This document shows, one piece after another, positions 14,633 through 22,753 of a DNA stretch of 64,000 bases; the stretch's first letter is position 1; every line of letters begins with the position of its first letter. The stretch is from the NCBI RefSeq assembly GCF_004323595.1, contig NZ_AP019373.1, forward strand, positions 1,550,001 through 1,614,000. Direction: 5' to 3'. The position numbers and the translations under genes are program-made. The notes beneath the pieces were generated by a model. It saw only the letters and a program-made list of their open reading frames with translations. It had not been told where the DNA came from and ran no database searches. The stretch is from Sulfuricystis thermophila. Lineage in GTDB: Bacteria; Pseudomonadota; Gammaproteobacteria; Burkholderiales; Rhodocyclaceae.

Positions 14633-15382
14633 ATGGGTAAGTCGGCCTTGATGGCAATGTCCCGTCCCCTTCCGGGGGGCGGGCGTTGTCGCCTTGCGAT
14701 AGTGGGACTCTCATTCGGATTTTGGCTTTTCTTCCAGACAGCGCTGCTTTTCGCCGCGGAGACGAAGGCGGAGGATAAAGTGGCAGACCACAGCACAAGG
14801 GGTTTGCTTCCAGCGCCCGGTAGCTATGAACTTCAGCACATCATGAGGGCGGGTGATGGCAGTGTCCTGGATACTGAAGGTATCTCGCACAAGCTTACGG
14901 AATTCACCGGTGCCAAGGTAACCTTGCTTTCCTTCATTTACAGCACCTGTGCCGACCCGCAGGGTTGTCCGTACGTTTATGCGGTATTCCATGGTTTACG
15001 CGAGCGTTTGGCGCGGGAGCCGAAAGCGCGCAACCGCGTCCGATTGGTGAGTCTTTCGTTCGACCCCATGCGTGACACACCCGAAATGCTACGTCTTTAT
15101 GCGGGTGAGCACTCAAGTCCTGACCACCCAGTCGAATGGTGTTTCCTGACGACGGCGGGTCCGCGCGATCTCGTGCCAATTCTGGATGACTTTGGCCAGG
15201 ATGTGTTCCTCGAAGTGGATCCGGTGACCAAGGCGCACCTGGGTACATACAGCCACGTTGTCAAGGTGTTTCTGATAGATGCTCGGCATTGGGTGCGCGA
15301 GATCTATACGACGACCTACCTCAACCCGGACATGGTGTACAACGATGTCATCACCCTCCTCATGGAAGACGGATGGAGATGA
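14633..15382 (+). CDS. SCO1/SenC-type copper-insertion protein, variant motif
   Basis: A 249-residue thioredoxin-fold protein with an N-terminal membrane/signal segment (LAIVGLSFGFWLFFQTALLFA). The copper site reads CADPQGCP, with five residues between the cysteines rather than the usual three; the partner His is in GTYSHVVKVFLID. The LVSLSFDPMRDTPEML segment is typical of SCO1. SCO proteins reduce thiols or insert copper into cuproenzymes. It lies 14 bp after mtoX, and its stop overlaps the mauG start, so it probably loads copper into MtoX. GTG at 14630 is an alternative start. Confidence 0.9.
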   Translation: MGKSALMAMSRPLPGGGRCRLAIVGLSFGFWLFFQTALLFAAETKAEDKVADHSTRGLLPAPGSYELQHIMRAGDGSVLDTEGISHKLTEFTGAKVTLLSFIYSTCADPQGCPYVYAVFHGLRERLAREPKARNRVRLVSLSFDPMRDTPEMLRLYAGEHSSPDHPVEWCFLTTAGPRDLVPILDDFGQDVFLEVDPVTKAHLGTYSHVVKVFLIDARHWVREIYTTTYLNPDMVYNDVITLLMEDGWR

Positions 15383-16614
15383 AAGACAGAGCCATACGAA
15401 GGCACTGCAGCAGGATGAGAGTGTCAGAGCTTGGCAGAACGCTTTTGGCACTGTTCGCCGTTACCCTGGTTTGCAATCTGGCGCTGGCGGGCGCTTTGGC
15501 ACCGATCCCACCGTTGGGCCTGCCGGCCTTGCCGGTTCCCGCCGACAATCCTCTCACCGAAGAGAAAGTCGATCTCGGTCGGCGGTTGTTTATGGATCGT
15601 CGCCTTTCCCACAACAACACCATGTCCTGCGCCATGTGTCATGTGCCGGAGCAGGGATTTACCTCAAACGAACTTGGTACGGCGATTGGCGCCGAGGGCC
15701 GGAGTTTGCGCCGCAATGCGCCCAGCCTGTACAACGTGGCGTACCAGAAAACGCTGTTCCACGACGGTCGCGAGCTTCATCTGGAAGCGCAGGTATGGGG
15801 TCCTCTTTTGAACAGGACGGAAATGGCCATGCCGTCGGTTGGCTATGTGGTGGAAAAGGTCCGTCGCCTGCCCGAGTATGGCAGCCTATTTCAGCGGGCG
15901 TTTGGTGGCCCGGCTACCGCAGAACGGATCGGGCAGGCACTGGCAGCCTATCAACGTACCTTGCTGTCGGCTAACTCACGCTTTGATCAATGGTATTACA
16001 GCGGCGACAAGACAGCGTTGAATGTTCAGGAACAGCAAGGTTTTATGATTTTCGTGGGCAAGGGGCGCTGTGCCACATGTCACCTAGTCGGGGAGAAGGC
16101 GGCGCTCTTTACCGATAACAAGTTCCACAATACAGGGGTCGGATGGGAGCGCAGCATGTACCCCGAGCGTGCAAGTTACAAGGTGCAGCTCGCTCCAGGG
16201 GTCACCGTTGATGTCAAGGGGGAGCTGTTGCAGTCCTTCGAACCGCCCCAGCCGGACGTCGGGCGCTATGAGGTGACTCTCAACCCCAAGGATCGTTGGG
16301 CCTATAAGACACCCTCGCTACGCAATGTCGCCCTGACCGCTCCTTACATGCACGATGGTTCGTTTGCCACACTGGAGGCCGTTGTCGAGTTATACGACAA
16401 AGGTGGCATCGACAACGAATACAAGTCGCCCCTTTTGGCCCCACTGCATCTCAGCCCGGGGGAAAAAGCCGACCTTGTGGCTTTTCTCAAGACGTTGACT
16501 GGTAACAACATCGATGCATTGGCGCAGGACGCCCGGGCAGCGCCTGTGAACTTGCCATTGCTGCAGAAGGATCCTGCAGACGACTTCCTCGATCAGGCTC
16601 AGCAGCATCCTTGA
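15379..16614 (+). CDS. MauG/bacterial cytochrome c peroxidase-family di-heme protein
   Basis: A 411-residue periplasmic c-type cytochrome with two CxxCH heme sites, CAMCH (about residue 89) and CATCH (about 232), and the family motif APYMHDGSFATLEAVVELYDKGG near the C-terminus. A signal segment LLALFAVTLVCNLALAG lies near the N-terminus. MauG uses high-valent di-heme iron to oxidise tryptophans of methylamine dehydrogenase to TTQ. In Hyphomicrobium a mauG-like gene sits beside mtoX and has been suggested to mature the enzyme; the same role is inferred here. The start at 15379 overlaps the SCO1 stop (ATGA); 15415 would give a shorter leader and is possible. Peroxidase activity against the H2O2 product is another option. 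Confidence 0.9.
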   Translation: MKDRAIRRHCSRMRVSELGRTLLALFAVTLVCNLALAGALAPIPPLGLPALPVPADNPLTEEKVDLGRRLFMDRRLSHNNTMSCAMCHVPEQGFTSNELGTAIGAEGRSLRRNAPSLYNVAYQKTLFHDGRELHLEAQVWGPLLNRTEMAMPSVGYVVEKVRRLPEYGSLFQRAFGGPATAERIGQALAAYQRTLLSANSRFDQWYYSGDKTALNVQEQQGFMIFVGKGRCATCHLVGEKAALFTDNKFHNTGVGWERSMYPERASYKVQLAPGVTVDVKGELLQSFEPPQPDVGRYEVTLNPKDRWAYKTPSLRNVALTAPYMHDGSFATLEAVVELYDKGGIDNEYKSPLLAPLHLSPGEKADLVAFLKTLTGNNIDALAQDARAAPVNLPLLQKDPADDFLDQAQQHP

Positions 16615-16667
16615 GCGTCCTTTGGACGACACGAGTGATGGGTTCCGAGCATCACTTGAACTGTCGA

Positions 16668-18635
16668 TCACGTCTCCGTGCGCCCCTGGATACCCAGTTG
16701 TCTCATCTTGCGGTAAAGCGTGTTGCGGCTGATGCCCAAACTGCGCGCAGCGACGGTAACGTTCCAGCGACAACGCTCCAGCTGGTCAAGAATGGCATCC
16801 CTCTCCGCCTGTTCCAGGGCAGTCATATCAGCCTCTTGGAGGTTTCCCGCAGAAGACCCTTTTTTGGTCAATCGTTGTTCACCCCGGATCTCGATCGGCA
16901 GATCGGCAACGTCGATGACTTTGCCGTCACACAATGCTAGACATGTACGCAGGACATTGCGCAACTGCCGAATGTTGCCAGGCCAGGAATAAGCCTCCAG
17001 GCAACGCAGCGCAGCCTCGCTCAACTGCACCGGTTCACGGTCGCGGCATTCCATGCGCAGCAGATGCCAAATCAGGGCTTGCTTGTCCTGGCGCTGACGC
17101 AACGGAGGCAAATTTAGCATCAAGCCGGCGAGACGGTAATAGAGATCCTCCCGAAATCTGCCCTCTGCAACCAACTCCCTGAGATTTCGATGGGTTGCGC
17201 TGATGACCTTGATATCCACACGGAGAGGGGTCTCCCCGCCAAGAGGAACTACCTCCCGCGTCTCGAGCACCCGCAGGAGGCGGGCTTGCAGCGGCAGTGG
17301 CATGTCACCAATTTCGTCCAAAAATAGCGTGCCGCCATTGGCCTGGACGATTTTGCCCCGACGCCCGTCGCGCACGGCTCCGGTAAACGCACCCGCTTTA
17401 TAGCCGAACAGCTCGCTTTCGATCAGCGATTCCGGAATCGCCGCGCAGTTCACCGCGACAAAGGGCTTCTCCGGGCCGAGTCCTTCGGCATGGATTGCCA
17501 GCGCGAACCACTCTTTCCCAGTACCCGTCTCACCCGTCAGCAGAACGGGGATATCTTTCCCCACTATGCGGCGTGCGCAGCGTATGTTGTATTGCATGGT
17601 CGGATCCCCGAATTCCATTTGGTAAAGCTCGATCCCATACCGCCCGCTCGTATCCCCTTCCGGCGCCGAAAACCGCCTGACGAATACCGGTGTAGAAGTG
17701 AGCCGGCGTTCGGGCAGCCTGAGCAATCCAAAGAAACGCTTGCCTTTGCCTGCTTCATACAGGGGCAACGGACTAAGCCACGCCTGGCCCCTTTTCCCAA
17801 AGAGCGTGTTTACGCTGACGTCGAACAACTCCTCGACATTCCGGCCCACGACGTCGCGGGACTCCTTGAGCCCCAATTGAAAAAGGGCGCTGCGATTTGC
17901 AGCAATAATCTGGCCGTCTTCCGCCAAAGCCAGCAGTCCCTCCCATAATGTCCAAATGAACTCGGGCCGGCTGTGAAAGCGCAGCGCGAATTGGTCGCCA
18001 AACTGATACAGGAAAAATCTGTTTTCGATCATCTGCGCCGACATGTTGACCAGCACGAGAGTATGCTGCTGTCCCAAATGCGAATAACTCGACGCATCCA
18101 AGACCGCCAACAGGCTTCCATCGTGGGCGAAGATGGGAGCCGCGGAGCAAGTCAGGCCGATGTTTCGGAACAGATAGTGCTCGTTGTGGTGCACCGAGAC
18201 AGGACGCCGCTCAATGGCGCAGGTACCCATACCGTTTGTACCCTGATGACGCTCGCTCCAGACGGCTCCTTCCATCATGCCGCAGTCGGCGGCGCTGTCG
18301 GTGAACGATGGATCCCCCAGTAGGTCGAGAATCACGCCATCCGCGTCGGTCAAGAGCACAGAGAAGCCAGAGCCGGCCAACTGCTGATATAGGCTGACCA
18401 TCTCACCCTGCGCGATGTCGCGCAGGCCCTTCAACTGCTCCTGCCGGGCGTGAAGCTCAGTTCCGTTAACGACTGGAGGTTGCTGATGGTCGGCCGGATC
18501 CAGACCAAAATCGTTGTAACAACGCCTCCAAGAGCGAACGATGACCGGGGCCATTGTCGCCATTTCCAACGGACCCTGCGAGCTGACAACCGCGTTTACC
18601 AGATGAACATGCTCCAAGACCTGTCCCCGTTCCAT
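16668..18635 (-). CDS. AcoR-type sigma-54-dependent transcriptional activator
   Basis: A 655-residue activator. The N-terminal region (about 30-230) has the AcoR layout with SWRRC and a GAF-like sensor (GVILDLLGDP, GTNGMGTCAIERRPVSVHHNEHY). A PAS-like segment follows (LLALAEDGQIIAANRSALFQLGL). The AAA+ domain has GETGTGKE, the sigma-54 contact loop GAFTGA and LFLDEIGDMPLPLQARLLR. A Fis-type helix-turn-helix lies at the end (WNVTVAARSLGISRNTLYRKM). The ATG at 18635 is chosen for AGGAGG 10 bp upstream. It is convergent with mtoX-sco-mauG and the obvious candidate to activate the mtoX -24/-12 promoter. The ligand is unknown; methanethiol or a product is plausible. Confidence 0.93.
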   Translation of the reverse strand: MERGQVLEHVHLVNAVVSSQGPLEMATMAPVIVRSWRRCYNDFGLDPADHQQPPVVNGTELHARQEQLKGLRDIAQGEMVSLYQQLAGSGFSVLLTDADGVILDLLGDPSFTDSAADCGMMEGAVWSERHQGTNGMGTCAIERRPVSVHHNEHYLFRNIGLTCSAAPIFAHDGSLLAVLDASSYSHLGQQHTLVLVNMSAQMIENRFFLYQFGDQFALRFHSRPEFIWTLWEGLLALAEDGQIIAANRSALFQLGLKESRDVVGRNVEELFDVSVNTLFGKRGQAWLSPLPLYEAGKGKRFFGLLRLPERRLTSTPVFVRRFSAPEGDTSGRYGIELYQMEFGDPTMQYNIRCARRIVGKDIPVLLTGETGTGKEWFALAIHAEGLGPEKPFVAVNCAAIPESLIESELFGYKAGAFTGAVRDGRRGKIVQANGGTLFLDEIGDMPLPLQARLLRVLETREVVPLGGETPLRVDIKVISATHRNLRELVAEGRFREDLYYRLAGLMLNLPPLRQRQDKQALIWHLLRMECRDREPVQLSEAALRCLEAYSWPGNIRQLRNVLRTCLALCDGKVIDVADLPIEIRGEQRLTKKGSSAGNLQEADMTALEQAERDAILDQLERCRWNVTVAARSLGISRNTLYRKMRQLGIQGRTET

Positions 18636-18851
18636 CGCAACCAAACCTCCTCATGTGCAGCAAATTCTAGACCACGTACATTGTCGCGTTGGAGACGGAT
18701 CTGTTCCTTAGTTACTACCCAAAAGTGTCCCTGCCATGACACTCTGTCTCGCAGGTGGAGCACCCAGCCTTGGCACTCGGCAAGGAACCCTTTTTGAAGA
18801 CAGAATTTCTTATGCCTTCGCAAAATCGGCGTTTTTTTTGCTTGTACTAGC

Positions 18852-18864
18852 CATTGGACCAATG
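18852..18864. promoter_or_regulatory. 13-bp palindrome upstream of second SCO1
   Basis: CATTGGACCAATG is perfectly symmetrical, 17 bp before the ATG of the second SCO1 gene, in the 246-bp region divergent from the sigma-54 activator. Role unknown. No clear -24/-12 element was found in this region. Confidence 0.35.
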
Positions 18865-18881
18865 AAAGCACAAGAGGTAGT

Positions 18882-19424
18882 ATGAAATATCGACAGGCAA
18901 TTCTGACTGCGCTGTTGCTTTGTGTCCTTCTTCCCGCGTGGGCGGGCATTCCGGGTGGCGATTTCTTGTTGCACACCCCGGATGGAAGACCCGTTAGTCT
19001 GACCTCCTTGCGCGGTCGCGTTGTCCTTTTGTACTTTGGTTTTACCGCCTGTCCCGTTATGTGCCCTACAGAATTGCTAACCTTCCAGCGCCTCCTCGCC
19101 AGCATGCCAGCCGACAAACGCCATCGCGTACAACCCGTATTCGTCAGTGTAGATCCCAGACGAGACACGCCAGAAGCCCTAGAGTCTTATGTTGCCAACT
19201 TCGGAAATGGGATTTTGGCTTTGACTGGAAACGAAGACGAACTTCGCCGGATTGCGCAGCGGTACGGAGCATATTTTCGCTATGTGGATACGGGCTCCGA
19301 TTACACTGTGGATCATACGGTGAACACTTACGTGATCGATCCCAACGGCCGCTTGGTGCGCATATTGCCCTATGGCACGCCGTTACATGAGCTGCAAGAC
19401 ACCGTGCTACGCCTGCTGCCCTAG
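18882..19424 (+). CDS. SCO1/SenC-type copper chaperone, canonical motif
   Basis: A 180-residue secreted thioredoxin-fold protein with signal peptide ILTALLLCVLLPAWA. The copper motif is CPVMCP (CxxxCP), with the partner His in YTVDHTVNTYVID and the FVSVDPRRDTPEAL segment typical of the family. Ribosome site AGAGG. It is divergent from the sigma-54 activator. Its final stop TAG spans the junction with the downstream IS5-type element; the pre-insertion sequence CTAGCATC would also have given TAG, so the protein is not shortened. It probably shares the copper-delivery task with PCu(A)C and the first SCO1. Confidence 0.93.
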   Translation: MKYRQAILTALLLCVLLPAWAGIPGGDFLLHTPDGRPVSLTSLRGRVVLLYFGFTACPVMCPTELLTFQRLLASMPADKRHRVQPVFVSVDPRRDTPEALESYVANFGNGILALTGNEDELRRIAQRYGAYFRYVDTGSDYTVDHTVNTYVIDPNGRLVRILPYGTPLHELQDTVLRLLP

Positions 19425-20330
19425 AGCCTATTCTCAATTGATGAAATCCTGACATGCCATATGCAAGCTAGCCGAGAGATATTGTTCCCAGTCAATGACA
19501 TGGCGAGGGGCTGTTCACAGTGGGTGAATTATGGTCATATCCTGACTTTTGCGCAGGAGTCAGGATGGACCGGACGATGTTACGAGATGACCAGTGGGCA
19601 CGCATTGAACAGCTCTTGCCAGGCAAGAAAGGCGATCCCGGCCGTACCGCGAAAGACAACCGACGCTTCGTCGAAGCCGTTCTCTGGATCATGCGTACGG
19701 GCAGTCCGTGGCGTGACCTGCCGAAAGAGCTGGGCCATTGGCATCGGACCTATGTGCGCTTCGCGCGCTGGCGTGAGAAAGGTGTCTGGGAACGTGTGGC
19801 AACCGCACTGCAAGGCGATGCTGACATGGAGCATCTGTTCATCGACTCGACCATCGTGCGCGCCCACCAGCATTCCGCCGGCGCCCAAAAAAAGCCGGCC
19901 AACAGGAGATCGGCCGCTCGCGGGGCGGACTGACGACGAAACTGCATGTCGCCGTGGATGCCTTGGGCAATCCACTGCGGGTCATTCTCTCGGCCGGGCA
20001 GGTCGCCGACATCGAGCAGGCGGCAGCGCTGATTCAGGATCAGCCGGCCGAGTTCATCGTCGCCGACAAGGGCTACGATTCGGATGCCTTCGTCGAATCG
20101 ATTACGACGCAAGGCAGCCAGGCGGTCATTCCACCGCGCTCGAACCGACTCAACCCCCGCTCGTTCGACCGGCATATCTACAAGAGCTGCAATCTGATCG
20201 AGCGCTTCTTCTGCCGAATCAAGCAATTCAGACGCATCGCCACGCGCTACGACAAACTCGCAGCATCCTTCTTGTCGTTCATTCATCTGGCCTGCACTAT
20301 CGTCTGGTTGGCTTGATTGAGAACACACCC
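19424..20330 (+). mobile_element. IS5-family (IS427-type) insertion sequence, 907 bp
   Basis: Ends GAGCCTATTCTCAATTGA and, reversed from the right, GGGTGTGTTCTCAATCAA share the TTCTCAAT core. TA (possibly CTA) is duplicated at the target (19422-19423 and 20331-20332). The element holds two overlapping transposase frames joined by a -1 slippery site. It inserted exactly between the stop codons of the second SCO1 and the integrase, harming neither. Confidence 0.85.
19565..20316 (+). CDS. IS427-type transposase made by -1 frameshift (OrfA/OrfB)
   Basis: OrfA (19565-19933, start MDRTMLRDDQWARIEQLLPG, ribosome site AGGAG) carries the DUF4096-type domain and the first catalytic Asp (HLFIDSTIVRAHQHSAG). 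At 19888-19894 the heptamer A AAA AAG lies in the correct phase for -1 slippage. After the shift the frame reads GQQEIGRSRGGLTTKLHVAVDALG, the canonical continuation of IS5-group transposases, through VADKGYDSD and NLIERFFCRIKQFRRIATRYDK with the remaining DDE residues. No other damage is seen, so it is likely functional. Confidence 0.88.
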
Positions 20331-20335
20331 TAGCA

Positions 20336-21334
20336 TCAGCCGATCTTCCGCGCCAGGTCTTCGGCGCGCGGATGGTAATACCGCTTGAGCATGCGCAAGT
20401 CTTTGTGTCCGGTAACCGCCGAGAGTTCGACGACGTTGGGCAGCTTCTCGGCTAGTCGACTGGTGGCTTCGTGGCGTAGGTCGTGGAAATGCAGATCATC
20501 GATACCGGCGCGCTTGCATGCGCTGATCCAGGCAAATTTGAGTGCGACTGACGTAGTCGCGAATACTCGACCATCGATGCTACGCGGCAGGTCTTGCAGG
20601 ATCGCAACGGCGCGGCTGGATAGCGGCACCGTCCGGGCTTCGCCGTTTTTGGTCGCCGGTAAATGGGCAACTCGGCGCTTGAGATCGACGTTCTCCCATT
20701 GCAGCGCCAGGAGTTCTCCGCGCCGCATGGCGGTTTCCAAGGCTAGCTGCACAAATGCCAGGATGTAAGGGTTGCGGCTTTGCGCAAGCGATGCCATCAA
20801 TCGCGCCTCTTCGTCGGCATCGAGCCGGCGATTGCGCGCATTGTTCGCCTGGGGCAGACGCACCGACGCAACCGGATTGCGCACCGGCAGGCCCCATTCT
20901 TTTGCGGCAATCGTATAGAGATGCGAGATTACCGCGAGATCGAGGCGCACCGTCGCGGCAGACGCGCCAGCTTCTAACCGTTCGTCCCGATACTTGGCAA
21001 TGTCAGTCGCGCGTATCGTTGCCAACGATCGCTTGGACAGTGGATACTCTTTCCATAGGCGGATCCGGCTTGCTTCCTGGGCGTGTCCCTTTTTCTTGAT
21101 CGAGACTTCCCGCAGATAACGATCCAGGGCCTCACCCAGCGTAACGGCTTCGGCTTCCTCGGTCGGCACGAATACGCCGCGATCCATTTCCGCCTCGACT
21201 TGACGCGCGTAACGCTCGGCATCGGCACGCCGAACGAATGTTCGAGATACCGGCGCATGACCCCGCCGCCGAACCTTTACTTGCCAGCCGGTGACCTCTC
21301 CGACGGCGTTTTTTCTCGCAACGATGCTTGCCAT
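20336..21334 (-). CDS. int: site-specific tyrosine integrase of the island
   Basis: A 332-residue phage-type integrase. An N-terminal arm-binding domain (WQVKVRRRGHAPVSRTF) precedes a SAM-like core-binding domain and the catalytic domain with Arg in ETAMRRGELLALQW, Lys in PATKNGEARTVPL, HDLRHEATS, GHKDLRM and the Tyr nucleophile in RYYHPR. Start MASIVARKN at 21334 has GGAGGGC upstream. It reads inward from attR, 128 bp away. It should recombine the tRNA-Cys 3' end with the element. No excisionase was identified nearby; the HTH protein at 3795 could be one. Confidence 0.95.
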   Translation of the reverse strand: MASIVARKNAVGEVTGWQVKVRRRGHAPVSRTFVRRADAERYARQVEAEMDRGVFVPTEEAEAVTLGEALDRYLREVSIKKKGHAQEASRIRLWKEYPLSKRSLATIRATDIAKYRDERLEAGASAATVRLDLAVISHLYTIAAKEWGLPVRNPVASVRLPQANNARNRRLDADEEARLMASLAQSRNPYILAFVQLALETAMRRGELLALQWENVDLKRRVAHLPATKNGEARTVPLSSRAVAILQDLPRSIDGRVFATTSVALKFAWISACKRAGIDDLHFHDLRHEATSRLAEKLPNVVELSAVTGHKDLRMLKRYYHPRAEDLARKIG

Positions 21335-21369
21335 TTGCGCCCTCCGATAATAACCACACGCTTTAGTCA

Positions 21370-21392
21370 AGTGTCCCGCGAGCGTCCCCGCG
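21370..21392 (+). repeat. right-end integrase arm-like repeats
   Basis: AGTGTCCCGCG (21370-21380) followed directly by AGCGTCCCCGCG (21381-21392), matching the motifs near attL. Confidence 0.6.
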
Positions 21393-21462
21393 AGCCGGTA
21401 ATTTATCGCTGAATTGACGCGAAAGCAAGTAATGATGCGGGTTTTAAAAATTCACGTTTTCA

Positions 21463-21508
21463 GATTGCAAATCCGAGTAGGTCGGTTCGACTCCGGCCCG
21501 CGCCTCCA
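21463..21508 (+). repeat. attR: 46-bp direct repeat (tRNA-Cys 3' fragment)
   Basis: Exact copy of 3055-3100. It ends in the encoded CCA and is followed by chromosomal sequence leading to the M20 amidohydrolase gene. Confidence 0.95.
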
Positions 21509-21525
21509 GATTCCCCCGTTCGGAT

Positions 21526-22704
21526 TTACGGCGCCAGCGCCTTCTCCACCAGCCGCACCCAGTAGCGGATGCCGGTGGCGATGATTTCGTCATTGAAATC
21601 GTAGTGCGGGCTGTGCAGCATGCAGCCGCCCTCGCCGGGCCCGTTGCCGAGCCAGACATAGCAGCCCGGCACGACGCGTGACAGGTAGGCGAAGTCTTCG
21701 GCGCCCATGCTTGGTTTGAGATGCGTCAGCACCTGTTCGCCGCCAACGACCTGGCGCGCCACCTCGCGGCAGAGGAAGCTCGGCTCCGGGGCATTGATCG
21801 TTGGCGGGTAACCACGTTCGTATTTGAGCTCGATGCGCACACGGTGCATCGCTTCGATGCCGCTGCAGATGCGCTCCAGACCCGCTTCGAGCGTGTCCTG
21901 CAACTCTGGGCGGAAGCAGCGCACCGTGCCGCCCAGCACTGCCTGCTCGGGCAGGATGTTGTCGGCATGGCCGGCCTGAAAGCGCGTGACGCTGACCACG
22001 GCAGCCTCGAGCGGATCGACGCTGCGGCTCACCAGCGATTGCACCGCCTGCACCAGTTCGGCGCCGGCCAGGATCGCGTCGCTGCCCTGATGCGGCATCG
22101 CGGCATGTGCGCCGCGGGCGCTGATGACGATCTCGAAACGGTCTGCGCCCGCCATCACCGGCCCTTCGATCACAGCGATGCTGCCCGCCGGCAGCCCCGG
22201 CCAGTTGTGCAGGCCGAACACCATCTGCATCGGAAAGCGCTCGAACAGCCCCTCCTCGACCATCACGCGGCCGCCTCCCTCGTGCTCCTCGGCCGGCTGG
22301 AAGATGAAATAGACGCTGCCGGAACCGTTCAGGCGCCCCACCTCATGCAGGCGCACCAGCGCCTCGGCGGCGCCGAGCAGCATCGCCGTATGGCCATCGT
22401 GCCCGCAGGCGTGCATGCGCCCCTCGTGGCGCGAGCGGTGCGGGAAGGTGTTCAACTCGGGCAATGGCAGCGCATCCATGTCGGCGCGCAGGCCGATCGC
22501 GCGGTCACCCTTGCCCAGCTTCAGACGCGCGACGACGCCGGTTTTCGCGATGCCTTCGAAGACTTCGAGGCCGAGTTTTTTCAGATGCTCGGCAACCACG
22601 GACGCGGTGCGCGACTCCTGGAAGGCGAGCTCGGGATGGGCATGCAGATCGCGCCGCAACGTGGCGATGCGGGCGGACAATTCGGGCAGAAAATCGAGAT
22701 TCAT
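21526..22704 (-). CDS. M20-family amidohydrolase (hippurate hydrolase-like)
   Basis: A 392-residue cytoplasmic metallo-amidohydrolase of the M20D/HipO group, which removes N-acyl groups from amino acids. Metal-site motifs: IGLRADMDALPL, MHACGHDGHTAMLLG and PAEEHEGGGRVMVEEG; the dimerisation insert ISARGAHAAMPHQGSD is present and the last ligand is in SMGAEDFAYL. Start MNLDFLPELS at 22704 is chosen over an ATG 6 bp upstream because GAGGA is then well spaced. It is the first chromosomal gene to the right of the island. The physiological substrate is unknown. Confidence 0.9.
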   Translation of the reverse strand: MNLDFLPELSARIATLRRDLHAHPELAFQESRTASVVAEHLKKLGLEVFEGIAKTGVVARLKLGKGDRAIGLRADMDALPLPELNTFPHRSRHEGRMHACGHDGHTAMLLGAAEALVRLHEVGRLNGSGSVYFIFQPAEEHEGGGRVMVEEGLFERFPMQMVFGLHNWPGLPAGSIAVIEGPVMAGADRFEIVISARGAHAAMPHQGSDAILAGAELVQAVQSLVSRSVDPLEAAVVSVTRFQAGHADNILPEQAVLGGTVRCFRPELQDTLEAGLERICSGIEAMHRVRIELKYERGYPPTINAPEPSFLCREVARQVVGGEQVLTHLKPSMGAEDFAYLSRVVPGCYVWLGNGPGEGGCMLHSPHYDFNDEIIATGIRYWVRLVEKALAP

Positions 22705-22709
22705 GATCA

Positions 22710-22728
22710 TTTCCTCACAATGAGGAAA
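22710..22728. promoter_or_regulatory. perfect inverted repeat between M20 gene and nnrD
   Basis: TTTCCTC-ACAAT-GAGGAAA (7-bp arms) lies in the 49-bp divergent gap and includes the Shine-Dalgarno of the M20 gene. It may act as an operator or shield that ribosome site. Confidence 0.45.
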
Positions 22729-22753
22729 CACTCTATCACCTACAATCACCGGA

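Larger units (their letters stand above)
3055..21508. mobile_element. tRNA-Cys genomic island (IncQ-like replicon plus methanethiol-oxidation cassette)
   Basis: An 18.4-kb element bounded by exact 46-bp direct repeats (3055-3100 and 21463-21508). The integrase gene lies at the right end (20336-21334), and integrase arm-like AGTGTCCCGCG repeats lie inside both ends. Contents, left to right: repA/repC replication genes, TraK/TraL/TraM-like trio, a small membrane protein, an IS5 remnant, IS21-family element, PCu(A)C, mtoX, SCO1, mauG, sigma-54 activator, second SCO1, IS5/IS427 element, integrase. The dispersed chromosomal 20-bp repeat has no good copy here. No relaxase or type IV secretion gene is visible, so the element is at most mobilisable in trans. 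Confidence 0.93.

Noticed and set aside
18660-18881. Second -24/-12 promoter for the downstream SCO1
   Set aside because: TGACACTCTGTCTCGCA and TGGCACTCGGCAAGG were considered, but neither has both the GG and GC dinucleotides in consensus context.
3055-21508. Relaxase or type IV secretion genes on the island
   Set aside because: None seen, so the element is not called conjugative (ICE).
21444-21659. Reading frame over attR containing RAGVEPTYSDLQSENVNF
   Set aside because: It is translation through the tRNA-Cys fragment, which commonly gives RAGVEPT-like artefacts; no ribosome site and it overlaps the M20 gene.
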